Below, piece by piece: positions 48,204 through 56,684 of a DNA stretch of 64,000 nt. The notes beneath the pieces were generated by a model. The model did no database searches. It was given only the letters and a program-made list of their open reading frames with translations, and was not told where the DNA came from. Both the position numbers and the translations under genes were made by a program. The stretch covers positions 310,001 to 374,000 of the forward strand of contig JANQRH010000026.1 of the NCBI GenBank assembly GCA_028284625.1, given 5' to 3'. Within the stretch, counting starts at the first letter, position 1, and every line of letters starts with the position of its first letter. This stretch comes from Afifellaceae bacterium. GTDB taxonomy: Bacteria > Pseudomonadota > Alphaproteobacteria > Rhizobiales > Afifellaceae.

Positions 48204-50345
48204 TCACGCCTCGGCCATCGGGTCGGGCGCCTTGGAAACCTGGCACAGCAGCGCCCGCAATTGATAAGTGCCCATCGCCGGATCATAGGGCGGGCCCTGG
48301 TCGGTGAGCACATTGGCGTTCGATTGCCAAATCCCATACTCGCCGTCCTGCCGTTCGGGAAACCACCAGCCGAACTCGACATTGACCACGCGCGGATCGA
48401 TTCCATCCGTAACGTTGGCGCGTTGCCTGATCTTGCCGCGCCGGGTCTCGATCCAGATCCAGTCGCCGTCTTCAATGCCATGCTCCGCGGCAAGATCGGG
48501 GTGCAGATCGGCGAGTGGATCGGGATGCGAGCGCCTGAGCCGAGGCAATTGCCGGTGCTCGGAGGTGAAGAAGTTGAGAACGCGGGCGCCGCTGGTGAGA
48601 ACCAGCGGGAAGTCCGCCGCGACATCCGGAGCCGATAGCGGCGATTCCGGCGGCTCGCGATAGGTCGGCAACGGATCGTAGCCGAGTTTCTCAAGCGCAA
48701 GCGAGTAGAGCTCGATCTTGCCGGACTCGGTCCTGAACCCGGCATCATCACGTTCGTGCTTGTTGTAGGTGATCGGCTCAAAGGCGAAGCCGTCCTGCGT
48801 CATCTGCTGAAAGCTCTTGCCCGTCTTCTTCAGTCGCGCATCGAAGACGCTTTCAATTGCTTCTTCGCCGACGCCGAGCTTCATGCGCTGCGCCAATTCG
48901 GCAAACACCACTTCGTCCTGCTTGGCTTCGCCCACCTGGGCGATCTTCTGCTGCGCCAGCGCCGTAGTCTCGGCGAAGTAGGGGAAGGCCGTCAGCGCAT
49001 TGACCTCCAGCCAGCTCGCCGCCGGCAGCACCAGATCGGCCAGCTCCGCGCTCGGCGTCATGAAGAGGTCCATGACGGACAGGAACTCCACCTTCTCCAG
49101 CGACTCCCGCACCAGGTTGGAATCCGCATAGGTCGCCAGCGGATTGTTGCCGAATATGAGAAAGGCGCGGATCGGATAAGGCTCTCCGGTGCGCATGGCC
49201 TTGAACACGGAGGGGATGTGCGCCGACGGCATCACGTTGGCGCGCCCGAGAAGCCGGAACTCATCGGAGCCGAGCCGTAGCGCCTTCACCTCGTCATCGA
49301 GATGTTCGTGGAGGAAGGGAAACCCATCCAAAATATGCGGCCCGAAGACCCAGCCTCCGGGAATATCGATCGTCCCCGTCAGCGCCGGAAGGCAGGCAAT
49401 AGCGCGCGCGGTCTGAATGGAATTCGGCGAATGCTCAATCGCGCAGCCCCATTCCACCGTCGCCGGCTTTGATTCAGCGAAGAGGCGTGCTGCGGCGCGG
49501 ATGTTGTCGGCCGGCACCCAGGTGATCGGTTCCGCCCATTCCGGCGTGTGCGGCGCGACGTGAGCAGCCAATTCCTCAAACCCGAACGTCCATTTCGCCA
49601 CGAAGTCGGCGTCGAACAGTTCCTCCGTGATGACGACGTTGAGCATCGCCAGCGCCAGCGCGTCGTCTGCGCCGGGGCGCACCTGCAGCCAGAGATCGGC
49701 CGCCTCGGCGAGCACGGTCCGACGCGGGTCGACGACGATGAACTTGGTGTCCGTCTTGGTGAGCTTGCGGGAGTGGAACAGCAGCTCCCCGTCCGGTCCC
49801 GACACCGCCGGATTGTGCCCCCATACAAGAACGCAATCGGGCTCCGTGTCGCCGTAATAGTCGCAGACCGGCAGGTCGCCGTAGGTCATCATCGACACGT
49901 TGACCCGCGGGAAAAAGCACTGCGCGTGCCCCGGCTCGCACCAATTCGGCGTGCCCAAAGCGTTGGCGAAGCGCGGAACGAAATCGCAATGATGACGGCC
50001 CGTACCGGTGCCGATCGCGATCTGATGCGCGCCGCTCTCCTTAATGATCGCGCCGAGCCGCGTCGCCAGAATGTCGTACGCCTCATCCCACGAAATGCGA
50101 TCCCACTGGCCGCTACCGCGCGGGCCGGCCCGCTTCAACGGATGCTTCAGGCGATCGGGATGATTAACGAGCTCAATGGAGGCAGGCGCCTTGATGCAAA
50201 TCTTGCCACGGTTCAGCGGGGAGTCGGGGTCGCCGATGATCTTCGCAATCTGGCCGTCGGTCACATGCACCAGCACGCCGCAACCGCCATGGCACATGCG
50301 ACAGGCCGACTTGTAGATGGTCGTTGGGCCGACGTCTTTCTTCAT
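48204..50345 (-). CDS. Molybdopterin oxidoreductase, acetylene hydratase/thiosulfate reductase-like
   Basis: 713 residues with no Tat signal, so probably cytoplasmic. A [4Fe-4S] site is formed by Cys15, Cys18, Cys22 and Cys50 (CRMCHGGC...GKICIKA). A candidate Mo/W ligand is Cys143 in CEPGHAQCFFPR. Family landmarks are VVDPRRTVLAEAADLWLQVRPG, FGNNPLATYADSN and TPSAELADLVLPAASWLE, with a C-terminal molydopterin-binding domain (LHPDLAAEHGI). Overall layout is closest, from memory, to PhsA-like enzymes and acetylene hydratase. No iron-sulfur or membrane partner gene is adjacent, which fits a stand-alone enzyme. The reaction is not known. Confidence 0.82.
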   Translation of the reverse strand: MKKDVGPTTIYKSACRMCHGGCGVLVHVTDGQIAKIIGDPDSPLNRGKICIKAPASIELVNHPDRLKHPLKRAGPRGSGQWDRISWDEAYDILATRLGAIIKESGAHQIAIGTGTGRHHCDFVPRFANALGTPNWCEPGHAQCFFPRVNVSMMTYGDLPVCDYYGDTEPDCVLVWGHNPAVSGPDGELLFHSRKLTKTDTKFIVVDPRRTVLAEAADLWLQVRPGADDALALAMLNVVITEELFDADFVAKWTFGFEELAAHVAPHTPEWAEPITWVPADNIRAAARLFAESKPATVEWGCAIEHSPNSIQTARAIACLPALTGTIDIPGGWVFGPHILDGFPFLHEHLDDEVKALRLGSDEFRLLGRANVMPSAHIPSVFKAMRTGEPYPIRAFLIFGNNPLATYADSNLVRESLEKVEFLSVMDLFMTPSAELADLVLPAASWLEVNALTAFPYFAETTALAQQKIAQVGEAKQDEVVFAELAQRMKLGVGEEAIESVFDARLKKTGKSFQQMTQDGFAFEPITYNKHERDDAGFRTESGKIELYSLALEKLGYDPLPTYREPPESPLSAPDVAADFPLVLTSGARVLNFFTSEHRQLPRLRRSHPDPLADLHPDLAAEHGIEDGDWIWIETRRGKIRQRANVTDGIDPRVVNVEFGWWFPERQDGEYGIWQSNANVLTDQGPPYDPAMGTYQLRALLCQVSKAPDPMAEA

Positions 50346-50502
50346 GGCGCACCCGTGCGATGCCGGTCGCCGTAATTATAGCGCATCCCCCACGGCCGCG
50401 TAACAGCGGCAGCGATGCTGTGTGGCGCCCGCGGTCCCGAAGTCGCTGAGATTGCTGGTCGCGGGCGCGCATCCGCGTCCGCGTGATTTTCTTTTCAGAC
50501 TC

Positions 50503-51357
50503 TCAGTTCTTTTTTGGCGAGGACCAAGAGGTCACCATCAGAACGACTATCAGTCCGAGCGCACCAAACAGCGACGTCCAAACAAGGTTCTGCATCGGCG
50601 TGGTTGTAGTTGGCCAGGCGGCAAAGAGGCCGCCGGTGTGGCTCGCATGGGCTACAGCGCTCAGTAGCGTGCTGCCGGTCCGGGCAAAAATCCAGACTAT
50701 CAGGATACGCAATGCGACGATGGCGAGTATCCACGCGGCGAGGAAGTAGGGGACGAAAACAAGACCGTATTCCGCGCCCTCAGCCCAAAAGGTCACCAGC
50801 AGATGCCAAGCCCCGTGAATGAGACCCAGACCCAATGCGGCCGCCAATAAGGTACGACCGCTGAGCAGGTGGGGCGTGGCGAAACCGGTCCAGCCGATTT
50901 CCTCGATGACGCCAACGACAAGGCCTCCTGCGAGGCTGAGCGCCACCATGGAAAGCCCGCCATGTGGGCCCAGAAAGCCGGGGGTGAAGTCTGGCGATAC
51001 CACCGACAACGGAAAGAGCACCGCCAGGGCGCAAGCCGGGATCAAAAGGAAGGCTGCGGCGTATTCGACCGGCTTGGCCCGCCACAACATCAATCCGCGC
51101 AACAGCCTCGAGAGCCCGGTCCAGCCGTCAAGAACAGTGGATAAGATAAGCGCAGAAATGAGGGGGCCGGCTAGCATCGCCAAAAACACCGGCGCTGCCA
51201 GATCGTCAAGCGCCTCACCGCGGCCTGGAATGCCGGTCGGCAGAATGACGACCAAGACACCACCCCAGGAGATCGCGACGGTGAGCGCGAGGAAAGTCGC
51301 TACCGGATAACGCCCAAGAGATTCAGATATGGTCTTCTTAGCCCCGTTGAGCGGCAT
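50503..51357 (-). CDS. CPBP-family intramembrane glutamic endopeptidase
   Basis: 284 residues with about eight membrane helices. The catalytic Glu-Glu pair is in GVIEEIGWTGFATP and conserved His residues follow in LGLIHGAWHL and AVAHASHT. The family (Abi/CaaX protease-like) processes membrane or small peptide substrates; the target here is unknown. It stands alone upstream of the molybdopterin gene with 157 bp between. The 257 bp between it and the tRNA show only a T-run at about 51566-51572 that may help end the tRNA transcript. Confidence 0.88.
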   Translation of the reverse strand: MPLNGAKKTISESLGRYPVATFLALTVAISWGGVLVVILPTGIPGRGEALDDLAAPVFLAMLAGPLISALILSTVLDGWTGLSRLLRGLMLWRAKPVEYAAAFLLIPACALAVLFPLSVVSPDFTPGFLGPHGGLSMVALSLAGGLVVGVIEEIGWTGFATPHLLSGRTLLAAALGLGLIHGAWHLLVTFWAEGAEYGLVFVPYFLAAWILAIVALRILIVWIFARTGSTLLSAVAHASHTGGLFAAWPTTTTPMQNLVWTSLFGALGLIVVLMVTSWSSPKKN

Positions 51358-51614
51358 GACGGTCCCGCCATTTCTACCTGATCGCGGTGGTGGCGCGTCC
51401 GCTTCGACCGTAACGTTATGTGGAGACCGAACCTAGCGGTGCAGGATGATCGGCAACTCGTGAACTGCGACCCGGTCGTGCCTCCCACAGCTTCGGGCCT
51501 CGTGTCCCCTGCGCCGGGCACCTGGTTCTGTCCCACTTTCTGACGTGGTGGAGGGGAGTAGGAGAAAAAAATAGACCTGTAGCCGCCTGAAAAGGGAAGG
51601 AAGCTGGAAATGAG

Positions 51615-51690
51615 TGGCTCCCCGGGCCGGACTCGAACCAGCGACCCAGCGGTTAACAGCCGCTTGCTCTACCAACTGAGCTACCGGGGA
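51615..51690 (-). tRNA. tRNA-Asn (anticodon GTT)
   Basis: 76 nt including an encoded CCA. The 7-bp acceptor stem is TCCCCGG / CCGGGGA. The D-arm has GCTCAGTTGGTAGAGC, the anticodon loop CTGTTAA gives GTT, and the T-arm is CTGGTTCGAGTCCGG. All stems pair. Confidence 0.97.
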
Positions 51691-51805
51691 TCACGGGCCA
51701 TATATTGCACCAGGACTTGCCAATGCAAGCATGCCGGGCCATTGAGGCGCGCCGCGGCCCTTGGGCGTCGCGGCGGTCAAGCGATCATGGCAGGATTTGC
51801 GGGAT

Positions 51806-52129
51806 ATGGCCGAGAACCGAGGCACCGGCGGATTCGTCCGGATCGGCTCGCGTAAATTCGAGCTTCCGCGCTCCCGGCTGCTGCGCATTATCATCGGCAG
51901 CCTGCTGATCCTGTTCGGGATATTCGGCTTCCTGCCGATCGTCGGCTTCTGGATGATCCCGCTGGGGCTCCTGGTGCTTTCCATCGATATTCCCGCCGTC
52001 CGCCGCTGGCGCCGCCGCGTCGCGGTGTGGTTTGCCCGGAAATATCCGGCAACGGCGGCGAAGCTCCATATCACCGGCAAGAACAATCACTACAACAATG
52101 CGGCAAGGAAGAAGGAGGGCTCGCCTTGA
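51806..52129 (+). CDS. Two-helix membrane protein (PGPGW-like)
   Basis: 107 residues from ATG 51806. Two close membrane helices (LLRIIIGSLLILFGIFGFLPIVGFWMIPLGLLVLSIDIP region, about 32-68) separated by a short turn, followed by a basic tail (RRWRRRVAVWFARKYP). The LPIVGFWMIPLGLLVLS stretch is like the PGPGW-type small membrane family, though the Pro-Gly-Pro-Gly-Trp motif itself is not intact. Adjacent to tRNA-Asn. Function unknown. Confidence 0.65.
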   Translation: MAENRGTGGFVRIGSRKFELPRSRLLRIIIGSLLILFGIFGFLPIVGFWMIPLGLLVLSIDIPAVRRWRRRVAVWFARKYPATAAKLHITGKNNHYNNAARKKEGSP

Positions 52130-52304
52130 CGGGAAGGGCGTCCTCGGCAATAAGCGCCGGCATGAACGGCAGAAAAGGCGCATCTTCACGCGCCATTTGC
52201 ATTATCGGGATTATTTGCAGCTAGCTTATCCGCTGGCTGGTGCCGTTCGCTTGTTCCCTTCGTAAGAATCAGTCCGAACGCCCGGCCAGCGGCCGGAGAT
52301 CGGC

Positions 52305-53819
52305 ATGGACGATCAAGACGGGTTCAAGGGGCTTCGCCTCACCAACACGCTGACCGGGCGGAAAGAGGATTTCGTTCCCGCCGACCCGGATAACGTGCGC
52401 ATGTACGTCTGCGGGCCGACGGTCTACGACTTCGCCCATATCGGCAATGCGCGCCCGGCCATCGTCTTCGACGTGCTCTACCGGCTGCTCCGGCATCTCT
52501 ATCCAGAGCCGGATCACCGCGTCACCTATGTCCGCAACATCACCGACGTCGACGACAAGATTAATGCGCGCGCCGCGGAGGAGCATCCCGATCTGCCGCT
52601 GAACGAGGCGATCGGAAAGGTCACCGCGACGACGGAGCGGCAATATCACGAGGACGTGGCTGCGCTCGGCTGCCTGCCGCCCGACGTGGAGCCGCGCGCC
52701 ACCGAGCATATCCCCGAAATGGTGGAGATGATCGCCACGCTCGTGGAGGACGGCCACGCCTATGCGGCGGAAGGCCACGTGCTCTTCGACGTGAAGTCGT
52801 GGAAGGCGGCGGACGGTTCGCTCGCGTACGGAAAGCTCTCGCGTCGCTCGCTTGACGACATGATCGCCGGCGCGCGCGTGGAGGTCGCACCCTACAAGCG
52901 CGATCCGATGGACTTTGTGCTGTGGAAGCCCTCAAGCCGCGGCGAGCCGTCATGGCCGTCACCTTGGGGGGAGGGGCGTCCCGGTTGGCACATCGAATGC
53001 TCCGCCATGGCCAAGAAGCATCTCGGTGAGACGTTCGACATCCATGGCGGCGGGCTCGACCTCATCTTTCCGCACCACGAGAACGAGATTGCCCAGTCGC
53101 GCTGCGCCAACAACGCGGAGCGCATGGCCAAATATTGGGTGCACAACGGCTTCCTGCAGGTGGAAGGCCGCAAGATGGCGAAGTCTGAGGGGAACTTTGT
53201 GACGATCCGGGAGCTGTTAGACGGCTGGGAAAGGCTCGCGTGGCCAGGCGAAGTCATTCGCTTTGCGATGCTATCTACTCATTATCGTCAACCCATCGAT
53301 TTCAGCAGGCGGGCCCTCGAACAAGCTGCGACGGCACTGGATGGATTTGCTCCGTGCGCGCTGGCGGCTGGCGGACAAGAGCCGTCCGAAGAATTCGTCG
53401 AAGCGATGCTCGATGACCTCAACACGCCACGAGCTATTGCCGAACTCCATCGACTTCAGAAGCTCGCGCAGGCCGAGATGAGCTCATTGCCGGATCAGGT
53501 ATCTGCACCCAAAGCGATGGACACCGACGAGCGCTACCTACCTATGCGAAAGCTCTCAGCCGGATTGAACTTCCTCGGCATAGATATTGACGCTTACGAC
53601 CGAAGCTGGATGGAGCGCCAAGTCAACGCGAGACTTTCGGCCGACCACAAGGTGAAGGCCGATGAGCTCGTTGCCGCCCGCGGCGTTGCTCGCAAAGCCA
53701 AAGACTTCGCCGAAGCCGATCGCATCCGCGACGAGCTCGATGCGATGGGCATCCAGCTGAAAGACGCCAAGGACCCCGACACCGGCGAGCTGGTCACCAC
53801 GTGGGAGGTCAAGCGATGA
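52305..53819 (+). CDS. cysS: Cysteinyl-tRNA synthetase
   Basis: Charges tRNA-Cys. 504 residues. Zinc-binding Cys36 is in YVCGPTVYD, the HIGH motif appears as HIGN at 45-48, ECSAMA and HHENEIAQS carry further zinc ligands, and the second signature is KMAKSEGN near 289. The last third (about 53250-53620) has noticeably lower GC than the rest, with the anticodon-binding fold still present ([32 protein letters not shown]). Its stop overlaps the next start as ATGA, so it leads a three-gene operon with GFA and cimA. Confidence 0.96.
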   Translation: MDDQDGFKGLRLTNTLTGRKEDFVPADPDNVRMYVCGPTVYDFAHIGNARPAIVFDVLYRLLRHLYPEPDHRVTYVRNITDVDDKINARAAEEHPDLPLNEAIGKVTATTERQYHEDVAALGCLPPDVEPRATEHIPEMVEMIATLVEDGHAYAAEGHVLFDVKSWKAADGSLAYGKLSRRSLDDMIAGARVEVAPYKRDPMDFVLWKPSSRGEPSWPSPWGEGRPGWHIECSAMAKKHLGETFDIHGGGLDLIFPHHENEIAQSRCANNAERMAKYWVHNGFLQVEGRKMAKSEGNFVTIRELLDGWERLAWPGEVIRFAMLSTHYRQPIDFSRRALEQAATALDGFAPCALAAGGQEPSEEFVEAMLDDLNTPRAIAELHRLQKLAQAEMSSLPDQVSAPKAMDTDERYLPMRKLSAGLNFLGIDIDAYDRSWMERQVNARLSADHKVKADELVAARGVARKAKDFAEADRIRDELDAMGIQLKDAKDPDTGELVTTWEVKR

Positions 53820-54310
53820 GCGACATCCGTATCACCGGCGGGTGCCAGTGCGGTGCCGTGCGCTATGCGCTCAAGCAGCAGCCGCTTAACCCGCATATCT
53901 GCCATTGCCGCATGTGCCAGAAAGCCTTCGGCTCGTTCTTCGCACCGCTCGCCAGTGTGCTCACCGAGAATTTCGAGCTGACGCGCGGTGCGCCCGCCAC
54001 CTTCAAGAGCTCCGATCATACGGCGCGTGGTTTCTGCGCTGCTTGCGGCACGCCGCTCACCCTGCAGGACGAGCGCCCTGAGAAGATCTTCATCGCGCTG
54101 GGTTCGCTTGACGAGCCGGCAATGGTCGAGCCGGAAAACCAATACGGCATCGAAGGCCGCGCCCCGTGGTTTGCGGCGCTGCCGGGCCTCCCCGGCGACA
54201 AGTCGACGGAGGAGGACGATCCTGATCTCGCGGCCCGCATCGCCGCCTCCAACCACCAGCATCCCGATCACGACACCGACGCATGGCCTCCCAAAGGTGC
54301 CGGCTCATGA
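53816..54310 (+). CDS. GFA-family (glutathione-dependent formaldehyde-activating-like) protein
   Basis: 164 residues from ATG 53816, overlapping the cysS stop. Mss4-like zinc fold with Cys pairs in [22 protein letters not shown] and [10 protein letters not shown]. The fold binds zinc; catalytic formaldehyde activation is proven only for some relatives. It overlaps the cimA start by 4 bp, so all three genes are coupled. Confidence 0.88.
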   Translation: MSDIRITGGCQCGAVRYALKQQPLNPHICHCRMCQKAFGSFFAPLASVLTENFELTRGAPATFKSSDHTARGFCAACGTPLTLQDERPEKIFIALGSLDEPAMVEPENQYGIEGRAPWFAALPGLPGDKSTEEDDPDLAARIAASNHQHPDHDTDAWPPKGAGS

Positions 54311-55920
54311 GCAAAGAACGCCTCTATTTGTTTGACACAACTTTGCGTGACGGCCAGCAGACGCCCGGCATCGACTTCTCCGTTGAGGACAAGATGCTGG
54401 TGGCGGAGATGCTCGATGGGATCGGCGTCGATTATGTCGAAGGCGGCTATCCCGGCGCCAATCCGACCGACACGGCGTTCTTCTCAAAGAAGCGTACGAG
54501 CCGCGCGACCTTCACCGCCTTCGGCATGGTGAAGCGTGCCGGCCGTTCCGTCGCCAACGATCCGGGGGTGCAGGACCTCATCAACGCCGAGGCGGACGCC
54601 ATCTGCTTTGTGGCCAAGGCGTGGGACTTTCACGTGAAGCTGGCGCTCGGCTGCAGCAACGAAGAGAACCTGGACTCAATCACCCAGTCCGTCGCCGCAT
54701 CGGTCGCCGCGGGCCGTGAGACACTGCTCGACTGCGAGCACTTCTTCGATGGCTACAAGGCAAATCCGGACTACGCGCTCAGCTGCGTGGAGAGCGCGCT
54801 TGAAGCGGGCGCGCGCTGGGCTGTGCTGTGCGACACCAATGGCGGAACGCTGCCCGGTGAGGTCGCAACCATCGTCGGCGCTGTCTGCGACAGGTTCGGC
54901 GGCGAGCGGATCGGCATTCACACCCACAACGACACCGGCCAGGCGGTAGCCAATTCCCTTGCCGCAGTTGGTGCCGGCGCGCGCCAGATACAGGGCACGC
55001 TGAACGGCATCGGTGAGCGCTGCGGCAATGCCGACCTGACCTCCATCATCCCGACGCTGCTTTTGAAGTCACCTTATGCGGAATGCTTCGAGACCGGCGT
55101 ATCGCCGGACGCGTTGAAGACGCTGACGCATGTGTCGCGCGCCTTCGATGAGCTTCTGAACCGCGCGCCCAACCGCCAAGCGCCCTATGTCGGAGGCTCC
55201 GCTTTCGCGACGAAAGCCGGCATCCACGCCTCCGCCATTCTCAAGGCGCCGGAGACCTACGAGCACGTTCCCCCGGAATTGGTAGGCAATCAGCGTCACG
55301 TTCTTGTCTCCGATCAGGCCGGCAAGTCGAACCTTCTGTCTGAGCTGGAGCGCTTCGGCCTCGCCGTCGACCGTGCCGATCCACGCCTCGACGGCTTGCT
55401 CGCAGAGATCAAGGACCGCGAGGCGCAAGGATACGCTTACGAAGCCGCCGATGCGTCTTTGGAGCTTCTCGCCCGCCGTCGTCTCGGCAAGGAGCCTTCC
55501 TTCTTCAATGTCGAAGGCTTTCGCGTGAACGTCGAGCGACGCTTCGACGCCAGGGGCAATCTGAAGACGGTCGCCGAGGCCATCGTGAAAGTCGATGTCG
55601 GCGGCGACCGGCGCATGTCCGTGGCGGAAGGCAACGGCCCGGTCAACGCGCTCGACCTGGCACTCCGCAAAGACCTCGGCGAGCTCAATCCGTGGATCAA
55701 TGATCTGGAATTGGTGGACTACAAGGTGCGTATCCTGAATGGCGGCACCGAAGCCATCACGCGGGTCTTGATCGAAAGCCGCGACGGCGAGGGCAATCGC
55801 TGGTTCACCGTCGGCGTCTCGTCGAACATCATCGACGCGTCGTTTGAAGCGTTGCTCGACTCCGTGAACTTCAAACTGATCAAGGCATCCGACGGCCCGC
55901 TGCGCTCCGCCGCCGAATAG
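54307..55920 (+). CDS. cimA: Citramalate synthase
   Basis: Condenses pyruvate and acetyl-CoA to citramalate, a threonine-independent entry to isoleucine. 537 residues from ATG 54307. TIM barrel start [17 protein letters not shown]; metal and active-site stretches [12 protein letters not shown] and [33 protein letters not shown]-terminal LeuA-type regulatory domain (about 400-530) is present. Length and QQTPG in the first motif favour CimA over LeuA. Last gene of the cysS operon. Confidence 0.93.
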   Translation: MSKERLYLFDTTLRDGQQTPGIDFSVEDKMLVAEMLDGIGVDYVEGGYPGANPTDTAFFSKKRTSRATFTAFGMVKRAGRSVANDPGVQDLINAEADAICFVAKAWDFHVKLALGCSNEENLDSITQSVAASVAAGRETLLDCEHFFDGYKANPDYALSCVESALEAGARWAVLCDTNGGTLPGEVATIVGAVCDRFGGERIGIHTHNDTGQAVANSLAAVGAGARQIQGTLNGIGERCGNADLTSIIPTLLLKSPYAECFETGVSPDALKTLTHVSRAFDELLNRAPNRQAPYVGGSAFATKAGIHASAILKAPETYEHVPPELVGNQRHVLVSDQAGKSNLLSELERFGLAVDRADPRLDGLLAEIKDREAQGYAYEAADASLELLARRRLGKEPSFFNVEGFRVNVERRFDARGNLKTVAEAIVKVDVGGDRRMSVAEGNGPVNALDLALRKDLGELNPWINDLELVDYKVRILNGGTEAITRVLIESRDGEGNRWFTVGVSSNIIDASFEALLDSVNFKLIKASDGPLRSAAE

Positions 55921-55934
55921 CGAGGCCGGGTTAG

Positions 55935-56543
55935 CTACATCCGGGTCAGTGGTTCTTCCGGCGCCTTATCGAGCTCCGCCTGCGGTTGCTCGGCCACAGC
56001 GCTCTGCAGCTTGGGCAGGATGTCCTCAGCCCGGTCTGCGACGAGGCACGAGACCTCAAACTCGCTGCGGATGTAATCCTGCTCGCGCATCTGGTCCAAG
56101 AGCCGGATAAAGGCGTCCCAAAAGCCGTCTATGTTAGCGAGCAGAACCGGCTTCTGGTGCTGACCGAGCTGTGCCCAGGTCATCTGCTCCACCAGCTCTT
56201 CCAGCGTCCCCACACCGCCGGGCAACGCGACGAAGGCCTCAGCGCGCTCGTACATGAGCATCTTGCGCTCATGCATGTCCTCCGTGACGATCGTCTCGGT
56301 GAGGTCCTCCATGAGAATCTCGCGCCGCTCAAGAAAGCGCGGGATGATGCCGGTCACCTGGCCGCCCGCGTCGAGCGTGGCGCGCGCAATGACCCCCATC
56401 AGGCCGATCGAGCCGCCGCCATAGATCAGCCGCACGCCCGCTTCCGCCATGGCGCGCCCGAGAATCCGCGCCGCCCCCGCATGGGCGGGGTTCGTCCCGA
56501 GGCCGGAGCCGCAATAGACGCATATGCTCGATAAGACAGCCAT
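55935..56543 (-). CDS. LOG-family protein (cytokinin riboside-monophosphate phosphoribohydrolase type)
   Basis: 202 residues from ATG 56543. Lysine-decarboxylase-like Rossmann protein with GGGSIGLMG and the hallmark PGGVGTLEELVEQMTWAQLG near 110. Family members remove ribose phosphate from nucleotides such as AMP or cytokinin precursors. It converges on cimA with a 14-bp gap. Confidence 0.9.
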   Translation of the reverse strand: MAVLSSICVYCGSGLGTNPAHAGAARILGRAMAEAGVRLIYGGGSIGLMGVIARATLDAGGQVTGIIPRFLERREILMEDLTETIVTEDMHERKMLMYERAEAFVALPGGVGTLEELVEQMTWAQLGQHQKPVLLANIDGFWDAFIRLLDQMREQDYIRSEFEVSCLVADRAEDILPKLQSAVAEQPQAELDKAPEEPLTRM

Positions 56544-56684
56544 GAATGACAACGCATGGCACTCGGCAAACGCGTAATCAAGCGCGGAGCCGCCGCTCGC
56601 TGACGGCCTTGAGTGCTAAGCCATTGCGTCATACAACTTTTAGGGACGTCCTTATCGATTCTGTGATCGAGGTTCGTAGCGTCC

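Noticed and set aside
51615-52129. Integration site at tRNA-Asn
   Set aside because: No integrase, no repeated 3' tRNA end and no composition shift nearby.
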